DNA of 64,000 nt, from positions 1 through 64,000 of the forward strand of contig QCPT01000001.1 in the NCBI GenBank assembly GCA_003212415.1. The letters run 5' to 3'. Origin of the DNA: Pelagibacteraceae bacterium AG-439-F23. GTDB taxonomy: Bacteria > Pseudomonadota > Alphaproteobacteria > Pelagibacterales > Pelagibacteraceae. How positions within the stretch are numbered: position 1 is the first letter of the stretch; the number at the start of each line of letters is the position of its first letter. The notes beneath the pieces are model-generated. The model was given only the letters and a program-made list of their open reading frames with translations. It had not been told where the DNA came from and did no database searches. Positions 25,430-35,525 of this stretch are shown here, one piece after another. Both the position numbers and the translations under genes were made by a program.

Positions 25430-26131
25430 TTATAAACTTATATTTAATTGGTCAATTTTTTTTCTTATTTCTTTTAAATCTCTCCATGAGTACTTTTTGT
25501 TTTCAGGCTGTCTTAGTAGATAAGCAGGATGAAAAGTTATCATACAAAGATAATTTTTATTATTAACGATTATATCTTTCCATGATCCTCTTTCTTTTGT
25601 AATTTTTATATTTGAGCCAAATAAAGACTCCATTGCTGTACTACCCATTAATATTAATATTTTTGGATCAATAATTGAAATGTGTTTTCTTAAAAAATTT
25701 GAATATTTTGTTATTTCAACAGGCTCTGGTTTTCTATTATTTGGAGGTCGATAATTTACTACATTCGTAATGTAAACATTTTTTCTTTCAATATTAATTG
25801 ATTTTAACATCTTATTTAAAAGCATGCCTGCGTCGCCAACAAAAGGCTTTCCTTCTTGATCTTCTTTTTGACCAGGTCCTTCACCAACAATCATTATTTT
25901 GCTTCTATTATTGCCATCACTAAAAACTATTTTCGAAGCATTTTTCTTTAACTCGCAGTTTTCTATTTTTTCGATTTCATTCCTTAATTCATCTAATTTT
26001 GTTGATATATCTTCTACTTTAGGTTTAGTTTTAAATCTATTTATTGGCTTATCAGCGAATATATACTTGTTATAATTTAAATTTAACTCAGAATTTATGA
26101 TGTTACTTTGATTTTTTTCTTCTGAAGCCAT
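25430..26131 (-). CDS. Uracil-DNA glycosylase, family 4-like
   Basis: A 233-aa protein. Active-site motif MIVGEGPGQKEDQEGKPFVG matches the family 4/5 GE.PG..ED..G.PFVG pattern; ITNVVNYRPPNNRKPEP and the terminal TFHPAYLLRQP motif complete the fold. It excises uracil from DNA. Only two cysteines are present (NCELK and LCMITF), so the usual four-Cys 4Fe-4S cluster of family 4 cannot be built in the standard way. The N-terminal 60 residues are a polar, probably flexible extension. Divergent from the TPR gene by only 10 nt. Confidence 0.86.
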   Translation of the reverse strand: MASEEKNQSNIINSELNLNYNKYIFADKPINRFKTKPKVEDISTKLDELRNEIEKIENCELKKNASKIVFSDGNNRSKIMIVGEGPGQKEDQEGKPFVGDAGMLLNKMLKSINIERKNVYITNVVNYRPPNNRKPEPVEITKYSNFLRKHISIIDPKILILMGSTAMESLFGSNIKITKERGSWKDIIVNNKNYLCMITFHPAYLLRQPENKKYSWRDLKEIRKKIDQLNISL

Positions 26132-26141
26132 AAAATATTAT

Positions 26142-27812
26142 ATGTATTTAAAAATATTAATTTTCTTATTTTCATTTTTATACCAGAACGCAACGTATTC
26201 AAAAGCAAATGACACAAATGATTTCAACCAGAAGTATTTATCTAACTATTTTTCTGCTTTAGTTTCTTCCAATAACCAAAAAAATGATGATGCTATTAAA
26301 TTTTTTAATTCTTCAAAAAAATTAATCAATCAACATGATAATTTTTTAAGAGAATATGTGTTTTCTCTAATTTTAGATGGTCAGGTTAAAGAAGCTATTA
26401 AACAAATAAAACGTACTAATAATTCAAATTTTTTTGAGGCTAATTTATTATTAACATTAGATAGTTTAACAAAAAATAAATATAAAAAAGCTTCAAAAAA
26501 ATTAAACAAACTTTTAACTTTTCAGGAAAACGGCACTTATGAATATGTAATTACTAAAATTTTGGAGAGTTATAGCTATTTATTTCTTAATGAAAAAATT
26601 GGCAAAACCAATAGAAATTTGGGAAAAATTGATCTTGTTACTAATGCTTTTCAAAATTGTTATTTAGGCTCAAATAAAACAAATTCAAATTTTTTAAATT
26701 TAATTAATTCTCCAAAAAGTGACTATTCTAGATATTTATTTTTTTACTTAGGAAATATTGTTGAAAACAAAGATTACAATATTGCAAATGAAATTTCAAA
26801 AACAATTGAACCCTTAAAAAGTAGTTTGCTGATTGCTCAATCTAAAAAATGGATTGAAGAAAATAATTATCATAAATTTAATCAGTACTTTTCTTGCAAA
26901 AATAAAAAAGATCTATTGGCTGAATTTTTTTTCTTAATTTCTAACCTTTATTCTTCACAAGGTTTATTTAAGGAATCTAATTTTTACTTAAATATATCTA
27001 ATTATTTGAATCCAAAATTTTATTTTAATTTATCCTTACTTGTGGAAAATTATCAGTTAAATGATAACTTTATATTAGCAAAAAAAATTTTACAAAAAAT
27101 TAGCGATGAAAATGAAATATACCATTGGTACAAAAATAAAAAAATTATACAATTTTTAGCAGAAAAAGAAGGAGACGATGTAGCATTAGCTTACTTTGAA
27201 AAAAAAATTGATAATTTCAAAAATCCTTCAAATAAAATTTTATATGATATTGCAAATATTTATAAAAAATTTAGAAATTATAAAAAGGCAATAGAATATT
27301 ATTCTATAGTTTTGTATAAGATTGATGAAAATACCTCAACTTTTGCTGATATTCTTTACAGAAGAGGAGGATCTTTTGAAAGAATGGGCAATTACGAAAA
27401 AGCAGATATTGATTTGTTAAAATCATTAGAAATAAGACCCGATGACCCTTACTCGTTAAATTATTTAGCTTATAGTTGGCTTGAAAGAAATTATAAAATA
27501 GAAAAAGCAATTCAAATGTTAGAACGTGCATATAATGAAAAAGAAAATGATCCATACATTACAGATTCAGTTGGTTGGGGTTATTATTTAATAGGAGATT
27601 ATCAGAGCGCAGAGAAATATTTAAGAAGAGCCGTAGAATTAATGCCAGAAGACCCCATTGTTAATGACCACTATGGTGATGTGTTATGGCAGCTAAATAG
27701 AAAGATGCAGGCTAATTATTTTTGGAAAAGTGTATTAGAATTTGAAGACACAGAACAAAAAATGAAAAAAGATATTCAGAACAAATTGCTAAATGGACTT
27801 AATAAAATTTAG
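26142..27812 (+). CDS. Secreted tetratricopeptide-repeat protein
   Basis: A 556-aa protein with an N-terminal signal (YLKILIFLFSFLYQNATYSKA). Helical repeats run through the chain, clearest at the C-terminus: YEKADIDLLKSLEIRPDDPY, IEKAIQMLERAYNEKENDPY, YQSAEKYLRRAVELMPEDP. TPRs mediate protein-protein contact, here probably at the periplasmic face or outer membrane. TPR genes beside ispE are common in alphaproteobacteria, but their task is unknown. Ends 3 nt before ispE. Confidence 0.85.
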   Translation: MYLKILIFLFSFLYQNATYSKANDTNDFNQKYLSNYFSALVSSNNQKNDDAIKFFNSSKKLINQHDNFLREYVFSLILDGQVKEAIKQIKRTNNSNFFEANLLLTLDSLTKNKYKKASKKLNKLLTFQENGTYEYVITKILESYSYLFLNEKIGKTNRNLGKIDLVTNAFQNCYLGSNKTNSNFLNLINSPKSDYSRYLFFYLGNIVENKDYNIANEISKTIEPLKSSLLIAQSKKWIEENNYHKFNQYFSCKNKKDLLAEFFFLISNLYSSQGLFKESNFYLNISNYLNPKFYFNLSLLVENYQLNDNFILAKKILQKISDENEIYHWYKNKKIIQFLAEKEGDDVALAYFEKKIDNFKNPSNKILYDIANIYKKFRNYKKAIEYYSIVLYKIDENTSTFADILYRRGGSFERMGNYEKADIDLLKSLEIRPDDPYSLNYLAYSWLERNYKIEKAIQMLERAYNEKENDPYITDSVGWGYYLIGDYQSAEKYLRRAVELMPEDPIVNDHYGDVLWQLNRKMQANYFWKSVLEFEDTEQKMKKDIQNKLLNGLNKI

Positions 27813-27815
27813 CTT

Positions 27816-28658
27816 ATGAAATATTATAAGATTAAATCTTATGCTAAGATAAATATTTCGCTTAAAATTTTAGGTAAATTAAAATCCAAATTTCACAAAA
27901 TAGAGAGTCTATTTTATTTTATAAATTTATATGATGAAATTTTTATAAAAAAAATAAATGATAAAAATCATAAGATCATTTTTTATGGCAAATTCTCAAA
28001 AGGAATTTCGAAAAATAATACAATTTCAAATTTGTTAAAAATAATAGAACACAAACTTTGTGGTCAAAAATATTTAATAAAAATTAACAAAAAAATTCCT
28101 CAAAAATCTGGAATGGGAGGAGGGTCTATGAATGCATCTTCTTTGCTAAAATTTTTTATTAAAAAAAAAAAATTAAGTCTAAACTCAAAAGAAATTATTA
28201 AAATTTCTTCAAAAATTGGATCTGATGTGAAAATTGGAATGCAAAAAAAAGCATCAATTCTATATGGAAATGGAAATATAAAATATTTAAATAATAAAAT
28301 AAAATTATATACTTTGTTAGTCAGGCCAAATTTTGGTTGTTCTACAAAAACTATATACAGTAATGTTAAATATTTTTCTAAACCAGTTTTTAATATAAAA
28401 AAAAGAATCAAAATCAATTATAAATTTCTTTCAAATTTAAAAAATGATTTAGAGGAACCATCATTTAGAAAATATCCTTTATTAAAAAAAATTAAGATAT
28501 TTATGGAAAAATTAGAAAATATTTTATTTGTAAATATGACAGGTTCTGGATCTACTATCGTGGGATATTTTATTACAAAAAAAACTGCATTAAATGCATT
28601 TAAAATAATAAATAAAAAATATAAAAACTATTGGTGCATTTTATCTAAAACTATATAA
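27816..28658 (+). CDS. ispE: 4-diphosphocytidyl-2-C-methyl-D-erythritol kinase
   Basis: A 280-aa GHMP kinase of the MEP pathway. The ATP loop is KIPQKSGMGGGSMNASSLL; the N-terminal SYAKINISLKILGK and the C-terminal VNMTGSGSTIVGYF (the third GHMP motif) agree with IspE. It phosphorylates CDP-methylerythritol. Extremely Lys/Ile-rich, with long A-runs, yet motifs are intact. Together with ispH this makes two MEP genes in the window. Confidence 0.94.
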   Translation: MKYYKIKSYAKINISLKILGKLKSKFHKIESLFYFINLYDEIFIKKINDKNHKIIFYGKFSKGISKNNTISNLLKIIEHKLCGQKYLIKINKKIPQKSGMGGGSMNASSLLKFFIKKKKLSLNSKEIIKISSKIGSDVKIGMQKKASILYGNGNIKYLNNKIKLYTLLVRPNFGCSTKTIYSNVKYFSKPVFNIKKRIKINYKFLSNLKNDLEEPSFRKYPLLKKIKIFMEKLENILFVNMTGSGSTIVGYFITKKTALNAFKIINKKYKNYWCILSKTI

Positions 28659-28690
28659 AGCTTTTTTTTTGTGTTATACGAAATTAATTT

Positions 28691-28764
28691 TGGGGCGTAG
28701 CCAAGTGGTAAGGCAGCGGTTTTTGGTACCGCCATCCTAGGTTCGAATCCTAGCGCCCCAGCCA
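28691..28764 (+). tRNA. tRNA-Gln (anticodon TTG)
   Basis: Acceptor TGGGGCG pairs perfectly with CGCCCCA; D-arm GCC..GGC; anticodon stem GCGGT/ACCGC with loop TTTTGGT giving anticodon TTG; T-arm CCTAG-GTTCGAAT-type with TTCGAAT loop; discriminator G; CCA encoded. The U1-A72 weak first pair is a known Gln identity feature. Canonical in all respects, and a useful control for the unusual tRNA-Val at 62836. The following CDS begins 3 nt after the CCA. Confidence 0.97.
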
Positions 28765-28767
28765 ATT

Positions 28768-30042
28768 ATGAAAAATATTTTAACCAAAATTTTTAGTTCA
28801 AAAAACGAATTAAGTTCTAAAGAAATATCTTTTTTAGAAATTACAAAAACAACTAAAGTTTCTCAACTTTTCAATGTTATTTTTAATCACAACGATTCAA
28901 GTGAAATTAGATATGTTGGAGGTTGTGTAAGAAAAATTTTAAATAACGAAAAAATTGACGATATAGATTTAGCCACAAATCTTAAACCTGAAGAAGTAAA
29001 AGAATGCTTAAAAAATAATAATATAGATTTTTTTGAGACTGGAATAAAACATGGAACAATAACAGCTCGTATAGAAGAAAAAAATTTTGAAGTAACTTCA
29101 CTTCGAAAAGATGTTTCAACAGATGGAAGGCACGCAGTTGTTGAATTTACAAATGAATGGACAGATGATGCTTTACGTAGAGATTTTACAATTAATTCGA
29201 TTTATGCAGATAAAGAAGGAAATTTGTTTGATCCAAATGATGGAGTTAAAGATTTAGAAAATGGAAAAATTAAATTTATAGGAGATCCAGAAAAAAGAAT
29301 TAAAGAAGATTACCTAAGAATTTTGAGGTACGTTAGATTTTTTCTTAACTACAGCAAGCAAGAACATGAGCCGAATGTAAAAAAAATTATTAAACAAAAT
29401 ATCAGTGGGGCTGTTAAGCTATCAAAAGAAAGATTGATAGATGAATTGAAAAAATTAGTAACCTCCAATGGATTTATTAATATTGACAATGATGAGTTTT
29501 GCAAAGAACTATTGTTGTTAATTTTTCCTCAAATGAAAAATATAGATATATTTAAAAAGTTTAAAAAAAATTACAAAAACGAAATACTTAAAAAAGATTT
29601 TATATTTTTATTATCTTTATTAATAATTGACGAAACAGATAATTCTGAATTTTTCCTCTACAAATATAATATGTCTAACGAAGCCAAAACAAGAATCAAT
29701 TTTTTAAAAGAAATATATGAAAAATCTAATGATAAAAACACTTTTTCAAAAAATAATTTACAAAAAATTTTTTATTTTCAAGGGAAATCTTATTTATTAG
29801 ATGCAATAGATTTTCAGTTATTCAAATCTAATAAAAAAAACAATAAATTAATTGAATTCAAAAAGCATTTCGAAAAATTAGAAAAACCAAAATTTCCAAT
29901 TAAAGCCAAAAATATAATGGAAAAATATAATTTGAAAGAAGGCAAAGAGCTTGGTCAAAAACTTAAATATCTAGAAAATTTATGGGTAGAAAACAGTTTT
30001 AATATTTCAGAAAAAGAAGTGGAAAATACTTTTTTGAGTTAA
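28768..30042 (+). CDS. CCA tRNA nucleotidyltransferase / poly(A) polymerase family
   Basis: A 424-aa class II nucleotidyltransferase. Motif A is [20 protein letters not shown] with the DxD metal pair; motif [19 protein letters not shown] (RRDFT.N), and motif [17 protein letters not shown] (EDxxRxxR). It repairs or adds the 3' CCA of tRNAs. Its ATG lies 3 nt after the CCA of tRNA-Gln, so tRNA processing and this mRNA must be linked. Typical alphaproteobacterial size. Confidence 0.92.
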   Translation: MKNILTKIFSSKNELSSKEISFLEITKTTKVSQLFNVIFNHNDSSEIRYVGGCVRKILNNEKIDDIDLATNLKPEEVKECLKNNNIDFFETGIKHGTITARIEEKNFEVTSLRKDVSTDGRHAVVEFTNEWTDDALRRDFTINSIYADKEGNLFDPNDGVKDLENGKIKFIGDPEKRIKEDYLRILRYVRFFLNYSKQEHEPNVKKIIKQNISGAVKLSKERLIDELKKLVTSNGFINIDNDEFCKELLLLIFPQMKNIDIFKKFKKNYKNEILKKDFIFLLSLLIIDETDNSEFFLYKYNMSNEAKTRINFLKEIYEKSNDKNTFSKNNLQKIFYFQGKSYLLDAIDFQLFKSNKKNNKLIEFKKHFEKLEKPKFPIKAKNIMEKYNLKEGKELGQKLKYLENLWVENSFNISEKEVENTFLS

Positions 30043-30515
30043 ATATATTTTACATCAATTATTTCAAAATTTTTAACTCCAGCGGGAGTAGAAGCTTCTA
30101 TCAAGTCACCTTTGTTTTTTCCAATAAGAGCTTTTCCTATGGGCGATTTAAAAAAAAGAAGTTTTTGTTTTAAATCGGCTTCATCTTTTCCAACAATTTT
30201 ATAATCAATTTTTTCATTAGTATCCAAATTTTGCAAAAAAACTGTTGATCCGAAAATTACTTTTCCATCATTATTAATTTTAGTTACATCAATTACATTT
30301 GCTCTTGCGATAATATCTTCTATTTCTTGAATTCTACCTTCATTATGAGATTGCTGTTCTTTAGCAGCATGGTATTCGGCATTTTCTTTTAGATCACCAT
30401 GTGATCTAGCTTCAGAAATTGCGGCAACAATTTCCGGTCTTTTTTTTTCTTTTAGAAAAATTAATTCGTCCTTAATTTTTTCCAATCCATTAATTGTAAT
30501 AGGTTCTTTATCCAT
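30039..30515 (-). CDS. greA: Transcription elongation factor GreA
   Basis: A 158-aa protein. N-terminal coiled coil with [17 protein letters not shown] and the tip [21 protein letters not shown] (acidic residues that activate RNA polymerase backtrack cleavage), then the C-terminal FKBP-like domain ending [20 protein letters not shown]. Normal length. Convergent with the CCA enzyme, overlapping by 4 nt. Confidence 0.97.
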   Translation of the reverse strand: MDKEPITINGLEKIKDELIFLKEKKRPEIVAAISEARSHGDLKENAEYHAAKEQQSHNEGRIQEIEDIIARANVIDVTKINNDGKVIFGSTVFLQNLDTNEKIDYKIVGKDEADLKQKLLFFKSPIGKALIGKNKGDLIEASTPAGVKNFEIIDVKYI

Positions 30516-30519
30516 AAAT

Positions 30520-31347
30520 TTATTTCCACTTTGCTGAAGGAGGTAAAGACATTAATATAGCATCTACATTACCTCCGGTTTGTAAACCAAATTTGGTACC
30601 TCTATCATATAGCAAGTTAAATTCGACGTATCTTCCTCTTTTTTCATACTGAATTTCTTTTTCTTTTTTTTTCCATTTTTTTCCATTTTTTTTTAATATT
30701 ATTTCTCGAAATATGTTTTTAAAGCTTATTCCCACTTCTCTTACAAAAGAAAAATCTTTTTCCCAATTATTTTTTTTATAATCAAAAAAAATACCACCTA
30801 TACCTCTTGCCTCATTTCGATGTGGTAAATAGAAATATTCATCACACCATTTTTTATATTTTTTGTAATAATCTTTATTATGTTTGTCACATGATTTTTT
30901 TATTTCAGCATGAAACCATTTTTCTAATTTTTTATCTTTAATGCAGGGCGTAGCATCAATTCCTCCCCCAAACCATCCATGAGAAGTATAAATATATCGA
31001 GTATTAAAGTGCATAGCCGGAACATGTGGATTCTTCATGTGCATAACTACGGATATTCCTGAAGCCCAAAATTTAGGATTTTTGCTTGTACCAGGAATTT
31101 TATTTCTAAATTGTTTTGAAAATTTTCCATAGACTTCAGAGAAATTTACTCCAACTTTTTCAAATATTTTTCCATTTTCAAGAATTCTGAATTGACCTCC
31201 ACCTTCACTTGATTTTTTTCCTCTTTCCCAATTTTTATGTCTGAATAAGTTTGAAGAACCTTCAAGCTCTTCTATTTCCTGACAAAAAACTTCTTGTAAA
31301 GTTTTAAACCAATTTCTTGCTATTTTTTTTTTGATTATTTGGTCCAT
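30520..31347 (-). CDS. hemF: Oxygen-dependent coproporphyrinogen III oxidase
   Basis: A 275-aa enzyme with the HemF signatures [49 protein letters not shown] and [20 protein letters not shown]. It makes protoporphyrinogen IX precursor using O2, consistent with an aerobic, heme-demanding cell with bc1 and cytochrome oxidase close by. Start overlaps the trmL end by 13 nt; 4 nt separate its stop from greA. Confidence 0.97.
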   Translation of the reverse strand: MDQIIKKKIARNWFKTLQEVFCQEIEELEGSSNLFRHKNWERGKKSSEGGGQFRILENGKIFEKVGVNFSEVYGKFSKQFRNKIPGTSKNPKFWASGISVVMHMKNPHVPAMHFNTRYIYTSHGWFGGGIDATPCIKDKKLEKWFHAEIKKSCDKHNKDYYKKYKKWCDEYFYLPHRNEARGIGGIFFDYKKNNWEKDFSFVREVGISFKNIFREIILKKNGKKWKKKEKEIQYEKRGRYVEFNLLYDRGTKFGLQTGGNVDAILMSLPPSAKWK

Positions 31348-31793
31348 ATATAATTTGTTTGTCTTAAATTTTCAGACAATGCTATTGCAACTGAAGTAGC
31401 TAAATTTAATGATCTTTTTTTTTCAATCATTGGTATCTTTATTTTATTTTTAACTTTTTTATGTATAGCTTCAGGGACACCGGCACTTTCTCTACCAAAT
31501 AACAAAGTGTCATTATTTTTAAATTTAAAATTAGTATATTTTTTTTTTGCCTTAGTTGTCATTAATATAATCCTTTCAGATTTTTTTTTATCAAAAAATT
31601 CTTCTGAACTATTATAAATCTTAATCATAGTTTCATCCAAATAATCCATTACCACCCTTTTAAATCTTTTATCATTGAATAAAAAACCACAAGGCTCAAT
31701 TATTTCTAGAATAGCACCTAAGCAGGAACAGGTTCTTATTATAGCCGCAGTATTTTGTGGTATATCAGGCTCATAAAGCGCAATTTTTGGCAT
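31335..31793 (-). CDS. trmL: tRNA 2'-O-methyltransferase, TrmL type (SPOUT)
   Basis: A SpoU-family knotted methylase. MPKIALYEPDIPQNTAAIIR is the family start, so I take the ATG at 31793 rather than the 31817 start in the ORF track. The SAM-binding knot is seen in LLFGRESAGVPE and KIPMIEKKRSLNLATSVAIAL. TrmL methylates the wobble ribose of tRNA-Leu isoacceptors. It is the first gene of trmL-hemF-greA and is divergent from petA. Confidence 0.9.
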   Translation of the reverse strand: MPKIALYEPDIPQNTAAIIRTCSCLGAILEIIEPCGFLFNDKRFKRVVMDYLDETMIKIYNSSEEFFDKKKSERIILMTTKAKKKYTNFKFKNNDTLLFGRESAGVPEAIHKKVKNKIKIPMIEKKRSLNLATSVAIALSENLRQTNYIWTK

Positions 31794-31819
31794 TGAAATA
31801 GATTTTTTGTGTGTCATTG

Positions 31820-31831
31820 TTGCTATAGCAA
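31820..31831. promoter_or_regulatory. 12-bp palindrome in the trmL/petA divergent gap
   Basis: TTGCTATAGCAA is a perfect 12-bp palindrome between the two divergent genes, more GC-containing than its surroundings. It could be an operator for petABC or trmL; the binding protein is unknown. Confidence 0.35.
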
Positions 31832-31845
31832 AATATCTCTTTTCT

Positions 31846-31861
31846 TATATGAAATCATATA
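31846..31861. promoter_or_regulatory. 16-bp inverted repeat upstream of petA
   Basis: TATATGA-AA-TCATATA has two perfect 7-nt arms. It lies just before a purine-rich AGGAG at 31866-31870. It may be an operator or include the -10 region of the petABC promoter; arms rich in A and T reduce its weight. Confidence 0.35.
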
Positions 31862-31886
31862 TTAAAGGAGATTTAAAATAATAAAC

Positions 31887-32405
31887 ATGTCGGAATCTGA
31901 TAAAAAAAAGCCAAATAGAAGAGATTTTATTTTAACAGCAACTACTGCAGCAGGTGCGGTTGGAGTAGGGGCGGCAGCCTGGCCGTTAATTGACCAAATG
32001 AACCCGGATGCTTCAGTTAAAGCTTTAGCGAGTACTGAGGTTGATATAAGTGGAGTTGAACCAGGTCAGTCGATTACTGTTTTGTGGAGAGGAAAGCCAG
32101 TATTTATAAAAAGAAGAACTAAAGAAGAAATTGACAGTGCAAGATCGGTAGATTTAAAAGATTTAAAACATCCTGAAAAAGACGAAGATAGAGCAAAAGA
32201 TCCGGAGTGGCTAGTCATGTTAGGAGTTTGTACGCACTTAGGCTGTGTACCTTTAACAGACAAGGGAGATTATAATGCTTGGTTTTGCCCTTGTCATGGT
32301 TCTCACTATGATACATCTGGAAGAATAAGAAAAGGTCCAGCACCAACAAATTTAGAAGTTCCAAAATACGTATTTATTAATAGCAAAACTATTAAAATAG
32401 GTTAA
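31887..32405 (+). CDS. petA: Ubiquinol-cytochrome c reductase Rieske iron-sulfur subunit
   Basis: A 172-aa protein. The N-terminus [20 protein letters not shown] is a twin-arginine-type signal anchor; the 2Fe-2S cluster motifs are CTHLGCVPL and [12 protein letters not shown], with both cluster His and Cys pairs and the two disulfide Cys. It transfers electrons from ubiquinol to cytochrome c1. An AGGAG lies 16 nt before the ATG, farther than usual, and no better start is in frame. First gene of petABC. Confidence 0.97.
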   Translation: MSESDKKKPNRRDFILTATTAAGAVGVGAAAWPLIDQMNPDASVKALASTEVDISGVEPGQSITVLWRGKPVFIKRRTKEEIDSARSVDLKDLKHPEKDEDRAKDPEWLVMLGVCTHLGCVPLTDKGDYNAWFCPCHGSHYDTSGRIRKGPAPTNLEVPKYVFINSKTIKIG

Positions 32406-32408
32406 CAA

Positions 32409-33677
32409 ATGAGTAATCACGATTATCAACCCAAATCAAAGTTAGGAAAATGGTTTAATGATCGTTTACCTTTGTTGACTCTTTCAAATCATCTACAAGA
32501 ATATCCAACTCCTAAAAATTTAAATTACTGGTGGACATTTGGAGGAATATTAACTTTTTGTTTAATTACTCAAATAGTTACAGGAGTAATCTTAGGAATG
32601 CATTATATAGCTCATGCAGATTTAGCATTTGAAAGCGTTGAACATATTATGCGTGATGTAAATTATGGATGGTTAATACGATATGTTCATGCAAATGGAG
32701 CTTCAATGTTTTTTCTTGCAGTTTACATTCATATTTTTAGAGCATTATATTATGGATCTTATAAGTCGCCCAGAGAAGTAATCTGGATTATTGGAATGAT
32801 TATTTATTTTTTAATGATGGCAACTGCATTCATGGGGTACGTCCTTCCTTGGGGACAAATGAGCTTTTGGGGAGCTACAGTGATTACAAATTTATTTAGC
32901 GCAGTTCCTTTTATAGGAGAAAGTATTACAAACTGGTTATGGGGAGGTTACGCAGTAGACAATCCAACTCTTACAAGATTTTTTAGCTTACATTATCTTT
33001 TGCCGTTTTTAATTTTAGGACTGGTAATTCTCCACATTTGGGCATTACATGTTCCAGGCAACAATAATCCAATTGGAATTGAAATTAAAAAACCATCTAA
33101 TGATACAGTTCCGTTCCATCCTTACATTGTAATAAAAGATTTGTTTGCATTAATATTATTTTTAATTGTTTTTGCTTTTTTTGTATTTTATTCACCAAAC
33201 ATACTAGGCCACGCAGATAATTATATTGAAGCAAATCCAATGGTTACACCGGCACATATAGTACCAGAGTGGTATTTATTGCCATTCTATGCAATTTTAA
33301 GATCAGTCCCCGATAAATTATTTGGTGTTATAGCAATGTTTGCATCAATTTTTGTGTTAGTAATATTGCCTTGGCTGGATACATCAAAAGTAAGATCGGC
33401 AATTTTTAGACCAATTTATAAACAGTTTTATTGGTTTCTTGTAGCAGATGTAATAATACTAGGTTATATGGGCGCTATGCCTGCCGAAGGCACATACTTG
33501 ATAATAGCAAGGGTTGCTACTGTATATTATTTTCTTCATTTTTTAGTAATACTTCCAGTTTTAGGCAGTAAAGAAAAAACACTTGATGTTCCTTTAAGTA
33601 TAACAGAACCTGTTTTAGGAGGATATCCAAATCAAGCAAAAACAAAAGATAAACTAAACATAAAAGAAAGCCTGTGA
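32409..33677 (+). CDS. petB: Cytochrome b of the bc1 complex
   Basis: A 422-aa, eight-helix protein. Heme ligands appear as two His pairs: [20 protein letters not shown] and [18 protein letters not shown]. The Qo-site motif is [15 protein letters not shown]. It carries out the Q cycle. Full-length (not split as in b6f). It begins 3 nt after petA and overlaps petC by 4 nt. Confidence 0.98.
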   Translation: MSNHDYQPKSKLGKWFNDRLPLLTLSNHLQEYPTPKNLNYWWTFGGILTFCLITQIVTGVILGMHYIAHADLAFESVEHIMRDVNYGWLIRYVHANGASMFFLAVYIHIFRALYYGSYKSPREVIWIIGMIIYFLMMATAFMGYVLPWGQMSFWGATVITNLFSAVPFIGESITNWLWGGYAVDNPTLTRFFSLHYLLPFLILGLVILHIWALHVPGNNNPIGIEIKKPSNDTVPFHPYIVIKDLFALILFLIVFAFFVFYSPNILGHADNYIEANPMVTPAHIVPEWYLLPFYAILRSVPDKLFGVIAMFASIFVLVILPWLDTSKVRSAIFRPIYKQFYWFLVADVIILGYMGAMPAEGTYLIIARVATVYYFLHFLVILPVLGSKEKTLDVPLSITEPVLGGYPNQAKTKDKLNIKESL

Positions 33678-34456
33678 AAAAAAATATAAAATTATTATTT
33701 TTACTAACTTTTTTAATTAGCATTAACAATGCCAAGGCGATAGCAGAAACCTCTCAAGAACTATTAAAAGTTGACTGGAGTTTTAAAAGTTTTATCGGAA
33801 AATTTGATAGAGCATCATTGCAAAGAGGTTATCAAGTTTATAATGAGGTTTGCGCATCATGCCATTCGATAAAATATTTAAGTTATAGAAATCTTGCAGA
33901 AAAAGGAGGACCAGAGTTTTCAGAAGAAGAAGCTAAAGCAATAGCCTCTAATTTTGAAGTAGTAGACGGACCCGACAGCACTGGAGAAATGTTTACAAGA
34001 AGTGCAAGACTTTCAGATAAATTTGTTATGCCATATGCCAATGAAGAAGAGGCCAAATCTACAAATGGAGGAGCATATCCTCCAGACATGTCTGTATTGG
34101 TTAAAGCTAGAGCGGGTGGAGCAGACTATATCTATTCATTATTACTTGGATATGAAGATCCGCCAGCAGATGTAAAACTAGATGAAGGTGTTTATTACAA
34201 TAAATACATGTATGGGAATAAAATAAAAATGTCCGCACCATTATCTGATGGTTTAATAGAGTATTCTGATGGTACCAAAGCAACTACTGAACAAATGGCA
34301 AAAGATGTTGTAAGTTTTTTAATGTGGGCTGCAGAACCACATTTAGAACAGAGGCACAAGTTTGGATTTAGAGTTCTTATATATTTAATAATTATAAGTG
34401 TGCTTGTATATTTTAGTATGAAAAAGATTTGGTCACGTATTGAATCTAAAGTTTAA
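33674..34456 (+). CDS. petC: Cytochrome c1
   Basis: A 260-aa protein with GTG start overlapping the petB stop (GTGA). Signal peptide ([16 protein letters not shown]), heme-c motif [16 protein letters not shown], the C-terminal region [17 protein letters not shown] and a terminal membrane anchor ([16 protein letters not shown]). It passes electrons to soluble cytochrome c and thence to the oxidase encoded at 1.4-5.4 kb. Its 3' end overlaps ychF convergently by 24 nt. Confidence 0.97.
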   Translation: MKKNIKLLFLLTFLISINNAKAIAETSQELLKVDWSFKSFIGKFDRASLQRGYQVYNEVCASCHSIKYLSYRNLAEKGGPEFSEEEAKAIASNFEVVDGPDSTGEMFTRSARLSDKFVMPYANEEEAKSTNGGAYPPDMSVLVKARAGGADYIYSLLLGYEDPPADVKLDEGVYYNKYMYGNKIKMSAPLSDGLIEYSDGTKATTEQMAKDVVSFLMWAAEPHLEQRHKFGFRVLIYLIIISVLVYFSMKKIWSRIESKV

Positions 34457-35509
34457 TACATCTCCATCATTAACAATATAGTCTTTACCTTCTAGTCTCA
34501 TTTTTCCAGATTCTTTTGATTTAAGCCAACCACCATTATCAATAAAATCTTTATAAGAAACTGTTTCAGCTCTTATAAATCCTTTTTCAAAATCTGTATG
34601 AATTTCACCTGCAGCTTTTGGTGCAGTACAATTTTTTGATACCGTCCATGCTCTTGACTCTTCAGGCCCTGAGGTAAAAAAAGTTTCAAGAGAAAGTAAG
34701 TCATAACCCTTTTTAATTAAATTATTTAATCCTGTTTCCTTCATTTTTATCATTTTCATATAATTTTCTTTTTCTAATACATTTTCAAGTTGGTTGATTT
34801 GACTTTCAATTTCAGCGGATATTATTATTGTATTTTTTTCGTTATATTTTTCTAAAAATTTATCAGAATACTTGTTTCCTTTTTCAATACTTTGTTCATC
34901 AACATTGCATATATAAAGTTTAGGTTTTATTGATAATAAAGCACACTGTTTTAAATCTTTTTCTTCATATTCATCATTTAAAACCTTAAGATCTTTATCA
35001 TTATTGATCAAATTTCTAGCTTCATCTAAAATTTTAAATATTTTTTCTTCTAAATTTTTTCTATTTTTTTTATCGAGTCTTTTTTCAATCGAATCTAAAT
35101 CTGCTAGTTTCATTTCTGTTTCAATAATTTCTAAATCTCTAACAGGATCTACATTTAAGTTTACATTCTGAATATCATCAGAATCAAAACACCTAATCAT
35201 ATGAATTATTGCATCTACTTCTCTTATGTGTGATAAAAACTTATTTCCCAATCCTTCACCTTTGGAAGCTCCTTTTACTAGTCCTGCTATATCAACAAAT
35301 GAAATAGTTGTATGAATCTTTTTTATTGAATTAGAAATAGAAACTAATTTGTCCAATCTTTTATCTGGAACTGGCACCACTCCTATATTTGGATCTATTG
35401 TACAAAATGGAAAATTTTCTGCTTGAGCTTTACTAGAATTTGTTAAAGCATTAAATAAAGTTGATTTTCCAACATTTGGCAATCCAACTATTCCACATTT
35501 AAAACTCAT
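34433..35509 (-). CDS. ychF: Ribosome-binding ATPase YchF (Obg family)
   Basis: A 358-aa P-loop protein: GIVGLPNVGKSTLFNALT, DIAGLVKGASKGEGLGN, and ICNVDE in place of the GTPase NKxD motif, which is why YchF prefers ATP. Long coiled insertion, then a TGS domain with TFFTSGPEESRAWTV and GEIHTDFEKGFIRAE. Binds ribosomes and affects oxidative-stress responses. Last gene of the lgt-to-ychF run. Confidence 0.97.
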   Translation of the reverse strand: MSFKCGIVGLPNVGKSTLFNALTNSSKAQAENFPFCTIDPNIGVVPVPDKRLDKLVSISNSIKKIHTTISFVDIAGLVKGASKGEGLGNKFLSHIREVDAIIHMIRCFDSDDIQNVNLNVDPVRDLEIIETEMKLADLDSIEKRLDKKNRKNLEEKIFKILDEARNLINNDKDLKVLNDEYEEKDLKQCALLSIKPKLYICNVDEQSIEKGNKYSDKFLEKYNEKNTIIISAEIESQINQLENVLEKENYMKMIKMKETGLNNLIKKGYDLLSLETFFTSGPEESRAWTVSKNCTAPKAAGEIHTDFEKGFIRAETVSYKDFIDNGGWLKSKESGKMRLEGKDYIVNDGDVLNFRFNT

Positions 35510-35525
35510 TTAGTTATATTTACTT

